The notes under the pieces were generated by a model. The model searched no databases, had not been told where the DNA came from, and saw only the letters and a program-made list of their open reading frames with translations. Of a stretch of DNA of 64,000 bases, positions 16,918 to 26,413 are shown piece after piece. This DNA is from Moraxellaceae bacterium (GTDB lineage: Bacteria > Pseudomonadota > Gammaproteobacteria > Pseudomonadales > Moraxellaceae): positions 1-64,000 of the forward strand of contig SECL01000015.1 of assembly GCA_004173455.1 (NCBI GenBank). Direction: 5' to 3'. How positions within the stretch are numbered: position 1 is the stretch's first letter; every line of letters starts with the position of its first letter. A program made the translations under genes and the position numbers.

Positions 16918-17327
16918 TCTATGGACAGCAATCGTAGCTATTAAAGATGAAGTGAGTGATAACTAAAGCGGGTTTTGGCAACACGGACGAAGCTGAAGCC
17001 GCGCTATGTATGTTGTAATAAATATTGCTCTTAAGCCTATATTGTTATCAATTAGGCTTTCGTAAATAAAATAAGTATCTAATTTAATTAAAATTTATTC
17101 AAATTAAAGATAATGATGTAAACCAAGTTATTTTTGATTTTTATCCAAATTTTTTCACTAAAATTGATGTAATTTATAAAGCTGTATGCATCAAAATGTA
17201 ACTTTTGGGCGTTAGCATACCTCAAGGTGACTAAAGCAGAATCTAATCAGAACATCTACATAGTGGTTTTCATCACATTTTTATATCACGATAATTTTAA
17301 GTAAATATTGGTTTTTAAGGGTGAGTT
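16918..17327. other. intergenic region upstream of phospholipase C
   Basis: AT-rich with no credible gene. A short frame around 16970-17020 encodes KAGFGNTDEAEAALCML but has no recognised family. I looked for a PhoB box near 17180 and found only loose half-site similarity with wrong spacing. Confidence 0.4.
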
Positions 17328-19304
17328 ATGGAACTGGATCGTCGTCGATTTTTATCGGGTGCAGCGTCAATGTCAGCAATTGCTGTATTACCGTTGTCCA
17401 TTCAACGCGCCTTAGCGATTAGTCCAGCGGGTTCGTCCTTATCAGCGGTAAAACATATTGTCATCTTTATGCAGGAAAACCGCTCCTTTGACCATTATTT
17501 TGGCTCAATGAAAGGAGTGCGTGGATTCTCTGATAAAGTTCCCTTATTCCTGTCGAATGAGAACACGGTGTTCCAGCAGCCTAATGGTACAGCAGCTGTC
17601 ATGCCTTTTCATCTGGATACCGCTAAAACCAGAGCACAATGTATGTCTGGACTGGATCATAGCTGGAGTGGTGGACACTCAGCTTGGGCTAAAGGTAAAT
17701 CTAATAACTGGATTGCTGCCAAGTCCAAAATGACCATGGGTTATTTCACCCGTGCTGATATTCCTTTTCATTATGCATTGGCCGATGCATTTACGATTTG
17801 CGATCACTATCATAGCTCAGTGATGGGGCCAACCAATCCAAACCGTTTGTATTTATGGACCGGTATGATTGATCCGTCTGGCACTGGCGGTGGCCCAGCG
17901 ATCAATAACGATGATCCGGGATTTACTTGGACAACCTATCCTGAACGTTTGCAAAACGCAGGTGTCAGTTGGAAGGTTTATCAAAATGCCAATGACAACT
18001 ATACGGATAACTCACTGGTCTGGTTCAAAAATTTTAAAAATGCACCACAAGGCAGTGTATTACAGACAAGGGGCATGGGTTCTGTACCTAAGGTGACAGG
18101 CAATACGGTGGATGATATTGCTGCTGCGCTAAAAAGTGATGTACTCAATAATACTTTGCCGCAGGTCTCTTGGGTGGTCGGGCCTGAAAGTGCCTCAGAG
18201 CATCCCAGCCATAGCCCAGCTGCTGGTGCTGACATGATCAGCAAGGTACTCAATTCACTGACAGCCAATCCGGATGTATGGGCATCTACTATTTTGCTTC
18301 TGAACTATGATGAAAATGATGGCTTCTTTGATCATGCGATTGCTCCCATTCCTCCAGCAGGCACAGCTGGTGAGTTTGTAAATGGGTTGCCGATTGGGCT
18401 AGGGTCAAGAGTGCCCATGACGGTCATCTCACCCTGGAGTACAGGGGGTTATGTATGTTCCCAAGTGTTTGATCATACATCAGTGATTCGTCTGCTGGAA
18501 GTCTGGACTGGCGTACAGGAACCAAATATTTCAGCATGGCGCCGTAAAGTCTGTGGAGATTTAACCTCAGCCTTTAACTTTTCGGCAACAACAGTCAGTG
18601 TGCCAGCCATGCCCAATACGGCCACACTGGCCAGTCAGGCCTCAACGCAGTGTTCAACATTACCTGCGCCATCAGCGCCAACCACACAAGCGATGCCTGT
18701 ACAAGAAGCAGGCACAAAACCTGCCAGAGCATTACCGTATCAGCCCAATGCTACATCACGCATTGATAAGGCTGCTGGGAAATTATGGATCACAATGGCG
18801 AACACAGGCACAGAAGCATTTCACTATGCCATCTTTGCCAATAACTTTCGTACCGATGGGCCATGGCACTATGATGTGACCGCTGGCAGTTCAGTACAGG
18901 ATTATTTTAGTGTACAGACTTATGGCGGAGGCAGTTATGATCTATCGGTTTACGGGGCTAATGGTTTCTTAAGACGGTTTATTGGCAGTATCAATACGGT
19001 AGGTGCAGGGCTTGAAGTGAGCAGTTCCTATGATTTATCCAGAGCAGGACAGGCACGTATTGTCCTGAGCATGGTCAATAATACAGCCAGTGCCGTGACA
19101 TTTACCGTGAAGACTAATAATTATCGTAGTGATGGCCCGTGGATCTACACGCTGCCTGCGGGTACGTCATCAAGCGATTACTGGAGTGCTGAGCTGTATG
19201 GCAATTGCTGGTATGACCTGTTTGTCACAGCCAGCAGTGATAGCGCATTTTACCGGCGCTTTGCTGGGCATATCGAAACGGGCAAAGTAGGTATTACGGG
19301 TTAA
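17328..19304 (+). CDS. phosphocholine-type phospholipase C, Tat-exported
   Basis: This 658-residue enzyme cleaves phosphatidylcholine-type lipids. The N-terminus MELDRRRFLSGAASMSAIAVLPL is a twin-arginine signal. The alkaline phosphatase-like catalytic domain (about 40-420) has HIVIFMQENRSFDHYFGSMKGVRGF, containing the metal-binding Glu-Asn, and LLNYDENDGFFDH. After a Pro/Ala/Thr-rich linker come two C-terminal DUF756 repeats (about 470-560 and 565-650), each with FxxNNFRTDGPW/TNNYRSDGPW. In Acinetobacter such enzymes contribute to lipid and choline-phosphate use and cell damage. It is monocistronic with an AAGGGTGAG site. Confidence 0.92.
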   Translation: MELDRRRFLSGAASMSAIAVLPLSIQRALAISPAGSSLSAVKHIVIFMQENRSFDHYFGSMKGVRGFSDKVPLFLSNENTVFQQPNGTAAVMPFHLDTAKTRAQCMSGLDHSWSGGHSAWAKGKSNNWIAAKSKMTMGYFTRADIPFHYALADAFTICDHYHSSVMGPTNPNRLYLWTGMIDPSGTGGGPAINNDDPGFTWTTYPERLQNAGVSWKVYQNANDNYTDNSLVWFKNFKNAPQGSVLQTRGMGSVPKVTGNTVDDIAAALKSDVLNNTLPQVSWVVGPESASEHPSHSPAAGADMISKVLNSLTANPDVWASTILLLNYDENDGFFDHAIAPIPPAGTAGEFVNGLPIGLGSRVPMTVISPWSTGGYVCSQVFDHTSVIRLLEVWTGVQEPNISAWRRKVCGDLTSAFNFSATTVSVPAMPNTATLASQASTQCSTLPAPSAPTTQAMPVQEAGTKPARALPYQPNATSRIDKAAGKLWITMANTGTEAFHYAIFANNFRTDGPWHYDVTAGSSVQDYFSVQTYGGGSYDLSVYGANGFLRRFIGSINTVGAGLEVSSSYDLSRAGQARIVLSMVNNTASAVTFTVKTNNYRSDGPWIYTLPAGTSSSDYWSAELYGNCWYDLFVTASSDSAFYRRFAGHIETGKVGITG

Positions 19305-19339
19305 GGTGATCTGATAATCATCGCCACTATCGTAGGCTG

Positions 19340-19825
19340 TTATCTGTTATTCCCTATTGAACCTTGTAAGTTTTGAGTCGATAGCTCAGTTTCTCTGGTT
19401 GCTGGTTGACATAAATGATCAAATTCATGACTCAGATCAGCCAGCGTCACTGTGGCTAATTGTTGCATTAAAATAGATTCAGCCTCACACAATGCAGTGT
19501 CCAGCGCTGCATTTACGACTTTCTCCACTGCACAGTCCGGATTTTCATTTCCATTACCAATGGCAAACAGACGTGGACCACCTACAGCCTGATGAATATC
19601 CAGCAGACTGATATCTTTCAAGGCACAGGCAATACGCCAGCCTCCACCATGGCCTTTTTCTGAATACACATAGCCTGCTTTTTTTAATCCGGCCATGGTT
19701 CTGCGTACTACCACAGGATTGGTATACAGCATCTTTGCGATCTGTTCGGAAGTAAACGGCTGGTTATGTCGTGACATGTGTAGCAAAACGTGAAGCATGC
19801 GGGAAAGCCGACTGTCCTTTCTCAT
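19340..19825 (-). CDS. Rrf2-family transcriptional regulator
   Basis: The 161-residue product starts at the ATG at 19825; a TTG six codons upstream is less likely. It has the Rrf2 winged helix: MLHVLLHMSRHNQPFTSEQIAKMLYTNPVVVRRTMAGLKKAGYVYSEKGHGGGWRIA. The three-Cys Fe-S cluster pattern of IscR/NsrR is absent; only scattered Cys (CAL, DCAV, ALCEAE) remain, so it is more like YwnA/CymR-type members. It is divergent from the flavoprotein-methyltransferase pair, and palindromic GTAACTTT-type sites lie between. Confidence 0.88.
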   Translation of the reverse strand: MRKDSRLSRMLHVLLHMSRHNQPFTSEQIAKMLYTNPVVVRRTMAGLKKAGYVYSEKGHGGGWRIACALKDISLLDIHQAVGGPRLFAIGNGNENPDCAVEKVVNAALDTALCEAESILMQQLATVTLADLSHEFDHLCQPATRETELSTQNLQGSIGNNR

Positions 19826-19868
19826 TGAAACAACAAATTCCAAGATAATTTTAAACTTATTGTATATC

Positions 19869-19927
19869 GTAACTTTTAAAGTTGCTAGATAAATTTTTTT
19901 GTCCTATTATGTATCTATTAAAGTTAC
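19869..19927. promoter_or_regulatory. candidate Rrf2 operator half-sites
   Basis: GTAACTTTTAAAGTT (from 19869) contains the palindrome AACTTTTAAAGTT. ATTAAAGTTAC, at the downstream end of this interval (reverse of GTAACTTTAAT), repeats the half-site about 45 bp on. Both lie in the divergent Rrf2/flavoprotein promoter. Confidence 0.5.
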
Positions 19928-19949
19928 ATAATATTCGGGTGAATTGATT

Positions 19950-20837
19950 ATGCAGTATGATGTCATCATTATTGGCGCAAGCTATGCGGGACTATCAGCA
20001 GGGCTACCATTGGTACGTGCGCGCCGTAATGTTTTGATGATTGATAGCGGCCAAAGACGTAACCGGTTTGCCACTCATTCACATGGCTTTTTAACGCAGG
20101 ATGGAACAGACGCCGCCACCATTGCGCATGAAGGACGTAAGCAATTACTTGCCTATGACACGATCAGCTGGCTGGACGCGCATGTTTCTGACATTAAAAA
20201 ATTAGCTGATGGCTTTGAGGTTTGCTTGGCTGATCATGAGCCACAACAAGCAAGTCGGTTGATACTGGCAACTGGCATTACTGATGTATTACCGGATTTG
20301 CCAGGTCTGGCCGAGCGCTGGGGGCAGTCAATCTTTCATTGTCCTTATTGTCATGGTTATGAGCTTAACCAAGGGCAAATCGGTGTGCTGGCTACCTCTG
20401 AATTGTCCTTACATGTTGCCCTAATGCTGCCTGACTGGGGTTCAACTACCTTGTTTTTAAATGGAGCTTTAGAACCGAATGCCGAGCAACTTGCGCAACT
20501 TAAGGCACGGCATGTCAGCATAGAACAGCGTCGTATTCAGGCTATTGAGAACAATCTGGATATGCGCATGGAAGATGAAACAATCATCCGTTTAGATGGT
20601 TTGTTTGTGACGCCTCAATTTATCCAGACCAACTCATTTGCACAAACACTGGGCTGCGATATGGAACAAATGCCACTGGGACAGATCATGAAAACCAGTG
20701 TGGTCAAGGCCACTACAGTCTCGGGTGTTTTTGCCTGTGGTGATGCTGCAAGATTTGGTGGCTCAGTGCCGTTGGCTGTGGGTGATGGGACAATTGCCGG
20801 CGCCGCAGCGCATCAGTCACTCATTTTTGGGATTTAA
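19950..20837 (+). CDS. thioredoxin reductase-like FAD-dependent oxidoreductase
   Basis: The protein is about 295 residues from ATG 19950, which follows GGGTGA; the TTG at 19944 is an alternative. MQYDVIIIGASYAGLSAGLPLVRARR is the FAD-binding Rossmann motif. FHCPYCHGYEL holds the CxxC redox pair (CPYC) of the thioredoxin-reductase-like group. VFACGDAARFGGSVPLAVGDG is the second FAD motif. Similar proteins are often next to Rrf2 regulators and methyltransferases, as here (13 nt to the next gene). The electron acceptor is unknown. Confidence 0.88.
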   Translation: MQYDVIIIGASYAGLSAGLPLVRARRNVLMIDSGQRRNRFATHSHGFLTQDGTDAATIAHEGRKQLLAYDTISWLDAHVSDIKKLADGFEVCLADHEPQQASRLILATGITDVLPDLPGLAERWGQSIFHCPYCHGYELNQGQIGVLATSELSLHVALMLPDWGSTTLFLNGALEPNAEQLAQLKARHVSIEQRRIQAIENNLDMRMEDETIIRLDGLFVTPQFIQTNSFAQTLGCDMEQMPLGQIMKTSVVKATTVSGVFACGDAARFGGSVPLAVGDGTIAGAAAHQSLIFGI

Positions 20838-20849
20838 GGAAAGTCTTAT

Positions 20850-21521
20850 ATGGCATTTTTAGATGCACAGAAAATTTCAGGCTATGCTGACAATGCCTTA
20901 AAAATGGTTCCCGGACTAGCTGATCTGCATAAAATGATGGGGATTTTACTGGCTGAGCGCGCACCAACTGATGCACATATTCTGGTTTTGGGTGCGGGCG
21001 GTGGCATGGAGTTAAAAACATTTGCCGAGGCACAAGCAGACTGGCAGTTTAAGGGTATTGATCCATCCAAAGCCATGCTTGATTTAGCGCGTATTACCTT
21101 GGGTGAGCTAAATGCTCGTGTACATTTACATGAGGGTTATATTGAGAGCACACCGTTAGCGTTATTTGATGGAGCAAGCTGTTTGCTGACCTTGCATTTT
21201 TTAAAGCAGCCAGAACGCCTTGCTACTTTAAAAGAGTTGTACCGCAGACTCAAGCCTGGTGCAGCGCTGGTGATCGCTCATCATAGTTTTACAGTTGATA
21301 CGCCTGAGCCAGATCAATGGCTCAAACGCAATGCAGCGTATGCCATTGCGTCTGGAATGCCTGTAGAACTTGCGCAAAGTAACATTCCAGCACTTAAAGA
21401 GCGATTGCCAATACTTAGCCCAGAACAGGATACTGAGCTGTTAAGGAAAGCCGGGTTTGTTGATATTGAGATGTTTTACTGCGCCTTTACTTTTAAGGGT
21501 TGGATTGCCTATAGACCATAA
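20850..21521 (+). CDS. class I SAM-dependent methyltransferase
   Basis: This 223-residue protein has the AdoMet motif I HILVLGAGGGMELKTFAEA, the acidic FKGIDPSKAMLDLA and the motif LYRRLKPGAALVIAHHS. It lies 12 nt after the flavoprotein gene, with an AAGGAAAG site, in a two-gene operon. Close neighbours of Rrf2/oxidoreductase pairs often carry such genes. The acceptor is not evident. Confidence 0.9.
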   Translation: MAFLDAQKISGYADNALKMVPGLADLHKMMGILLAERAPTDAHILVLGAGGGMELKTFAEAQADWQFKGIDPSKAMLDLARITLGELNARVHLHEGYIESTPLALFDGASCLLTLHFLKQPERLATLKELYRRLKPGAALVIAHHSFTVDTPEPDQWLKRNAAYAIASGMPVELAQSNIPALKERLPILSPEQDTELLRKAGFVDIEMFYCAFTFKGWIAYRP

Positions 21522-21583
21522 CAAGCTGAAATTGCAATAGTATTACCTAAGGAAAGGTCATTGGCGGAATTTTACCATCCTCC

Positions 21584-21639
21584 CTCACTTTAGGAAGGGA
21601 AGGATGGCAAATCGCAGATGAAATGCTTCAAATCGCAGA
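21584..21639. repeat. imperfect hairpin and short direct repeat
   Basis: Between converging genes, CCATCC and GGATGG bracket a near-symmetric CT/GA stretch. CAAATCGCAGA then occurs twice (21608-21618 and 21629-21639), 21 bp apart. No T-run is seen, so the role is unclear. Confidence 0.4.
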
Positions 21640-21744
21640 GACGAATTATTAAATAGTTGAATAAGCGTTGACTGTCAGCCACAAATTACTTTTCATTCCC
21701 TCTCACTTAAATAATAAGTATAGGTGGAATGAATTCATCATAGT

Positions 21745-23376
21745 TTAATGAGAGGAAGGCGCTAAATGTTGAGTTGACCAGATCGAACCTATTGGTGCAA
21801 TGGCAGCCCGCACTTTTGCCTGCTGGTAAAAGCGTAAAAAAATCAGGCCAAAAACAACCGCTAATCCATCAATCCATATCAATTGTCCTGCTGAATACCA
21901 TAAGCCGATATGAGGTAGCAGATAAGCCAGCAATGATGTTAGAGGGATTGCCAGTAAAACCAGTGCAATAGCCAGTAGCAATTGAGGCAAGGCCTTTGCT
22001 GCACCGCGTGCATAGGCATAAATAACTGACAAGATGAATACCGTATAATAGGCATACATAAATAGGTGATTATGACTTTTCAGTTGAGGTGCAATCACAT
22101 AACCCCAGCGGCCAATCAGCATACTGACAAACAGGGCCAGAACGCAGCCTAGACAAGCACCAATGGTAAGATTGGCAATAAACATCACATCTTTACGTTG
22201 CTGAGGCGGTGGCAAATTTGGATTCTTCTGTTTACGCAGGCGGGTTTCAATCCACAGGATGTTGCCAGAATAAAATAAAAAGGCACCACCAATACCGAAG
22301 ATGAAGTAAATCCAGCGGGTTATATCACCCCCAAAATTGCCAAAATGCAAGGCAAACATGGAGCGTATGATTTTATCCAGTACCCCGCTTTGGGCATTTA
22401 AGGTGGAGGGATCGTAAGATTTATCCTGATAAGGATTAAAGCTCAGATAATCATAATAATCGCCCCGTAACATCTGGTCAGGACTATAGAGCGCCACAAA
22501 TGCATTTGCCCGATTTGGCTCATCTAGAGATCGAAAGCGAATTGTATCAATACGATAATCTGGTGCCACTTTTTTCACCTTGGCCAGTATTTTTTCAATA
22601 TCCAGCGTGGGCGCAGGATTGGCAATTTGATTGGGTGCCGAACGCTCAAATAGAGGTCGGTCTTTAAATACCAGCTTGCCTAAAGCATCATAAAATAGAT
22701 CATGAAATGCAAAGACCACGACAGTCATACTAATAATGATGTGAAAGGGTAGACTACTGATACCAATAACATTATGCGCATCTAACCAGAAACGTTTTTT
22801 ATTCTTGCCGGGTCGTATAGCAAAAAAATCCTTGATTAGGGTAGGCAGTAAAACAATAAGCCCTGATAAAATGGCTAGAAAATAGAGTATGGCAACCATA
22901 CCCATCACCATCACGCCAGCAGTATGGTGACCCATCATGCCCGGAATCCCTGCTGTTTCATGCAATTGTTCAATCAGCCAGCCAAGTTTGGACACATTTT
23001 CCTGCTTAACCACTAACTGCGCATTATTGTCTATTGTCGCCAACATGGTAGTTTGGGCAATATCGACACCATGATCATCATGTGCTGCTTCCCACTGCAT
23101 AGGTGCATTATGACCCTCCAGTGAGGAAAAATTCAGGCTAAATCCTTTTAAGGTTTCTGGATGTTGCGATTGAACCTGTGCCACTAATTGATTGTACTGG
23201 CTGGTTTTTATTGGGGATAAGCTTTGCTGCGGTGGTGTGGCCCACTGGCTTAAATGGTGCTGGAACATGGTGAGTCCACCCGCAAAAAAGCAGATAAACA
23301 GCAATATGCCCGCCGTAATCCCAACCCAGGTATGTAAGTTTTTGCCTTGCTTAATGATGTCTGTACGTACTTTCAT
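21745..23376 (-). CDS. PepSY-associated membrane protein (PiuB-like)
   Basis: From the ATG at 23376 (starting MKVRTDIIKQGKNLHTWVGITAG) the protein has about 543 residues. It carries an N-terminal helix, a periplasmic PepSY-type region, DAHNVIGISSLPFHIIISMT with membrane-embedded His, and about four further helices. The family (PF03929, PiuB) is associated with iron-siderophore uptake and may reduce or release ferric siderophore at the inner membrane. It is the last gene of a three-gene minus-strand operon divergent from a TonB-dependent receptor, with Fur-box-like repeats between. Confidence 0.88.
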   Translation of the reverse strand: MKVRTDIIKQGKNLHTWVGITAGILLFICFFAGGLTMFQHHLSQWATPPQQSLSPIKTSQYNQLVAQVQSQHPETLKGFSLNFSSLEGHNAPMQWEAAHDDHGVDIAQTTMLATIDNNAQLVVKQENVSKLGWLIEQLHETAGIPGMMGHHTAGVMVMGMVAILYFLAILSGLIVLLPTLIKDFFAIRPGKNKKRFWLDAHNVIGISSLPFHIIISMTVVVFAFHDLFYDALGKLVFKDRPLFERSAPNQIANPAPTLDIEKILAKVKKVAPDYRIDTIRFRSLDEPNRANAFVALYSPDQMLRGDYYDYLSFNPYQDKSYDPSTLNAQSGVLDKIIRSMFALHFGNFGGDITRWIYFIFGIGGAFLFYSGNILWIETRLRKQKNPNLPPPQQRKDVMFIANLTIGACLGCVLALFVSMLIGRWGYVIAPQLKSHNHLFMYAYYTVFILSVIYAYARGAAKALPQLLLAIALVLLAIPLTSLLAYLLPHIGLWYSAGQLIWIDGLAVVFGLIFLRFYQQAKVRAAIAPIGSIWSTQHLAPSSH

Positions 23377-23377
23377 A

Positions 23378-23668
23378 TTAACCTCGCAGCAGGAATACAC
23401 AGCTATAGGCCAGAACATTGGCAACGCTGTAGATCACCATGGCCTGCCAGCCACGTGGAATAAAATAGGCTAGAAAAAAAAGCGGTAGCCAGACCCAGGG
23501 TATGCTCCACATGCCTAGTTGTGGCACGACAGCACGATCAGCGTAGGGAAGAAGTAGCTGAATCAACAGGACACTACTGGCAATAGCTAGCATCAGCCCC
23601 AATACCAGACCTGCAAAGGTTTTTGAGTACCAGTCTGGCTGAATTTTTTGTTTATTTTTGATGTTCAT
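23378..23668 (-). CDS. DUF3649-like small membrane protein
   Basis: From the ATG at 23668 this is a 96-residue protein, MNIKNKQKIQPDWYSKTFAGL, with three hydrophobic segments. WYSKTFAGLVLGLMLAIASS and WVWLPLFFLAYFIPRGWQA resemble the DUF3649 partner of PiuB-like genes. It overlaps the 3' end of the upstream gene by 17 nt and nearly abuts the PepSY gene, so translation is coupled. Role in iron uptake inferred from context. Confidence 0.7.
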   Translation of the reverse strand: MNIKNKQKIQPDWYSKTFAGLVLGLMLAIASSVLLIQLLLPYADRAVVPQLGMWSIPWVWLPLFFLAYFIPRGWQAMVIYSVANVLAYSCVFLLRG

Positions 23669-23921
23669 CAGGCATATACCGTTTGAAAAAAGGTAAAAAA
23701 GGAATAAATGACCAGATAAAAATGGCAATGACAACCCAGACACACACAGCAACCAATGCAGGTAAGGCATAGAGCAAAATAAGCAGCCCAAGCATCACAA
23801 TGACAATCCCGCCATAAGCAAATTTTGAGGAAAACTGTGTTTTTAGTAGAGCTTGGTGCGGATGACTCAGATATAAGCTTAGACAACCCCATAGGGTCAG
23901 AAGGATACCAAACGCTTTCAT
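23652..23921 (-). CDS. DUF3325-like small membrane protein
   Basis: This is an 89-residue membrane protein (MKAFGILLTLWGCLSLYLSHPHQALL) with three hydrophobic segments, as in DUF3325 proteins found at the head of PiuB operons. A GTG three codons earlier (23930) would add MSV. Fur-box-like sequence lies 17-36 nt upstream on this strand. It starts the three-gene PepSY operon. Confidence 0.65.
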   Translation of the reverse strand: MKAFGILLTLWGCLSLYLSHPHQALLKTQFSSKFAYGGIVIVMLGLLILLYALPALVAVCVWVVIAIFIWSFIPFLPFFKRYMPDEHQK

Positions 23922-23937
23922 GACTGACACATTAATG

Positions 23938-23958
23938 CAAATAATAATTATTATCTTT
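23938..23958. promoter_or_regulatory. Fur-box-like site before the PepSY operon
   Basis: AAATAATAATTATTATCTT (about 23939-23957) is close to the GATAATGATAATCATTATC consensus and lies just upstream of the small membrane-protein gene. Confidence 0.65.
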
Positions 23959-24033
23959 TATGAAGATTAAGTGAAAATTAAGATATGTAATTAAGTGTAA
24001 ATTTTTTTATTGACAGTAATTAATAATGTAAAA

Positions 24034-24049
24034 GATAATAATTATCATT
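24034..24049. promoter_or_regulatory. Fur box overlapping the TonB-receptor start region
   Basis: GATAATAATTATCATT is near-palindromic and matches a Fur box well. It ends 8 nt before the annotated ATG at 24057, so a repressor here would block transcription or initiation directly. Confidence 0.8.
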
Positions 24050-24056
24050 AATTTTA

Positions 24057-26237
24057 ATGAGTATTATTGTGAAATATCTACCAGCACCTACATTACTTTC
24101 CCATGCCATTAAAGCATCTATGTTTGTAGCTGTTACGACAGGTGCAACCGCTGGTTATGCCGCAGAACAGGCACAGGAATTATCGACTATTGTCATACAA
24201 GCCACTCAAAAAGAAGAAAACACCTATACTAAAAAATCAAGCAAAGCAGCAACCAAGCTCGATTTGAGCCTTAAAGAAACCCCGCAAAGCATCACTGTTT
24301 TTACAAGTCAGCAAATTGAAGACCAGAACTTAACCAGTACCAGTGCAATCTTGGCACAAACTCCTGGCGTAACCAGTATTCAGTATGGGCAGGAAGGTGC
24401 GGGCTATTCTAACTATTACTCGCGCGGTTTTGTGATTAACACTGTTCAGCGTGATGGCTTGCCGACCAGCACTGCATCCTTTGGGGGTTCAGATATGCTG
24501 GGACTTGAAGACTCAGCCATTTATGACCGTATTGAAATTACCAAAGGCTCAACCGGCTTAACCAGTGGTTCAGGGAATCCCAGTGCCAGTATCAACTATG
24601 TCCGTAAGCGTCCAACGACAGACCTAACTGGTGCCATCAATGTTCAGGCTGGAAGCTGGGATAATTATCGCAGTCAGATTGATGTTGCTGGGGCATTAAC
24701 TGAGGATGCCAGTATCCGGGCTCGAACTGTTGCTGTCTATGAGCAGGGTGGTAACCAGCAGGATCGTTATCAGCGCCAGAATGCAGTTATTTACGGTGCA
24801 ATAGATGTTGACTTAAATGATAAAACTGTTTTAACCAGCGCTTTAACAGCACAGCAAGTCAAGATTGATGATGCTACAGCGCATGGATTTCCATTTATTA
24901 CTCATGATGGACAAGAGCAGGTTACTTTTGACCGCAAGGACAATGCTGCCGCAGATTTTACCTTTAGCGATACTGAAAAGCTAAATGTCTTTTTAGGACT
25001 GGAACATCAGTTCAATGATAACTGGCAAGGTGTGGCGAATTATGCGTTCACTAAAGCTGAAAATGAACGTGAGTATGGCGTAGCAGGTTCAGGCGGTATA
25101 GTGTATGACACACCATGCGCAAAAGGAACACTAGGCTGTACCTATGCATTACAACCGGGCGATATGGTGGTGACCAGTGGCCGTTTTGAAAGTACACCGG
25201 AAGTTCACTCTTTAGATATCTATGCCTCTGGCAAGTTTAATGCGTTTAATCAGGAACATAGTGTTAGTTTTGGTATAAATGGCTATAGCATTAAATCTGA
25301 TGATCCTTCGTTTGGTCGTTATTTTAGTGCGGTTCCCATTCAGGGCTGGAATGGTAATGTAGCACGTCCCAATATACAGGCAACAGGCCGTACCAGTGTG
25401 GATGAACAGCAGCTTGGTGCTTTTGGTGTGGCAAAACTGCAATTACTTGATCCGTTAAAACTGATTGTTGGTACACGGGTGAGCAACTGGGAGCGAAAAA
25501 CGACAGGTAGTGAACAAAAGCAGGATGGCACATTTACCCCTTATGCAGGATTAGTATTTGATATTACAGATTATTTATCGGCCTACACCAGCTATACCAC
25601 AATTTTTAATCCATCTTCAAGGAAAGAAGAAAATGGCGCCTATCTTGATCCTGAGGAAGGAAACAGTATTGAGGCAGGGGTAAAAGCTGATTTTTATGAT
25701 GGACGCTTAAATGCCAGTGCAGCTTATTTTTCCATGCAGCAGGATAACTTTGCTTTGCAGGATATAGGTAAGACTGTACAGGATGGCACAAATGCTCAAG
25801 CCTATAAGGCTGTAGATGGTGCAGAAGTTAAAGGTTATGAGCTAAGTATCAATGGTGAGATTTTATCTGGCTTAAATATGCAGGCTGGCTATACACATAC
25901 AGATGCAGAAGACCAAGCAGGTAAACCACTCAATACTTATCTGCCAGAAGATACCTTCAAGTTATTTACGACTTATAAATGGGATAAATTCACCGTAGGT
26001 GGGGGTGTGAACTGGCAAAGTAAATTCTACAATGCTACGGCAACTGGTTTAGCCGCCAAGCTTACCCAGCAGGATAGTTATTACCTGGTTAATCTAATGG
26101 GACGCTATCAGGTTAAAGATGATATTGGTGTTGGCCTGAATATTAACAACGTGCTGGATGAGGAATACAAGCTCAACGTATCAAACTCATGGGGTGCGGG
26201 ACGTAGTGTGACTGCCTCATTAAATTATAAGTTTTAA
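24057..26237 (+). CDS. TonB-dependent siderophore receptor (FhuE/FpvA-like)
   Basis: This 726-residue outer-membrane receptor has a signal peptide ending near AGYAAEQ, a TonB box (STIVIQ), the plug with LKETPQSITVFTSQQIEDQNL, VQRDGLPTSTASFGG and DRIEITKGSTGLTSGSGNPSASINYVRKRP, and the barrel ending SLNYKF. The plug motifs resemble FhuE/FoxA/FpvA receptors for hydroxamate- or pyoverdine-like siderophores, not FepA. The ATG lacks an SD because the Fur box is upstream. A GTG at 24069 preceded by TGAG is an alternative start giving VKYLPAPTLL as the signal. Divergent PepSY operon suggests joint iron control. Confidence 0.9.
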   Translation: MSIIVKYLPAPTLLSHAIKASMFVAVTTGATAGYAAEQAQELSTIVIQATQKEENTYTKKSSKAATKLDLSLKETPQSITVFTSQQIEDQNLTSTSAILAQTPGVTSIQYGQEGAGYSNYYSRGFVINTVQRDGLPTSTASFGGSDMLGLEDSAIYDRIEITKGSTGLTSGSGNPSASINYVRKRPTTDLTGAINVQAGSWDNYRSQIDVAGALTEDASIRARTVAVYEQGGNQQDRYQRQNAVIYGAIDVDLNDKTVLTSALTAQQVKIDDATAHGFPFITHDGQEQVTFDRKDNAAADFTFSDTEKLNVFLGLEHQFNDNWQGVANYAFTKAENEREYGVAGSGGIVYDTPCAKGTLGCTYALQPGDMVVTSGRFESTPEVHSLDIYASGKFNAFNQEHSVSFGINGYSIKSDDPSFGRYFSAVPIQGWNGNVARPNIQATGRTSVDEQQLGAFGVAKLQLLDPLKLIVGTRVSNWERKTTGSEQKQDGTFTPYAGLVFDITDYLSAYTSYTTIFNPSSRKEENGAYLDPEEGNSIEAGVKADFYDGRLNASAAYFSMQQDNFALQDIGKTVQDGTNAQAYKAVDGAEVKGYELSINGEILSGLNMQAGYTHTDAEDQAGKPLNTYLPEDTFKLFTTYKWDKFTVGGGVNWQSKFYNATATGLAAKLTQQDSYYLVNLMGRYQVKDDIGVGLNINNVLDEEYKLNVSNSWGAGRSVTASLNYKF

Positions 26238-26413
26238 TACTGCTTCAAGATCAGGTGGAGAAGGCTCTATAAAGTTCTTCTCCATCAAGTAATAGCTAAT
26301 TATAGTGGAAAGTTAATAGACATAATTATTAATCTTACTGTAGAGAAAGTTAAATGTTATTAACCGCTTAAAATTAATATATAGCAATATAGAAGTAGAT
26401 ATGGAATATAACA

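Noticed and set aside
16970..17020. Short peptide KAGFGNTDEAEAALCML
   Set aside because: It has no good start, no SD and no family I can name.
17180..17210. Possible Pho box upstream of phospholipase C
   Set aside because: CTGTATG and ATGTAAC half-sites are 14 bp apart instead of 11 and match the consensus poorly.
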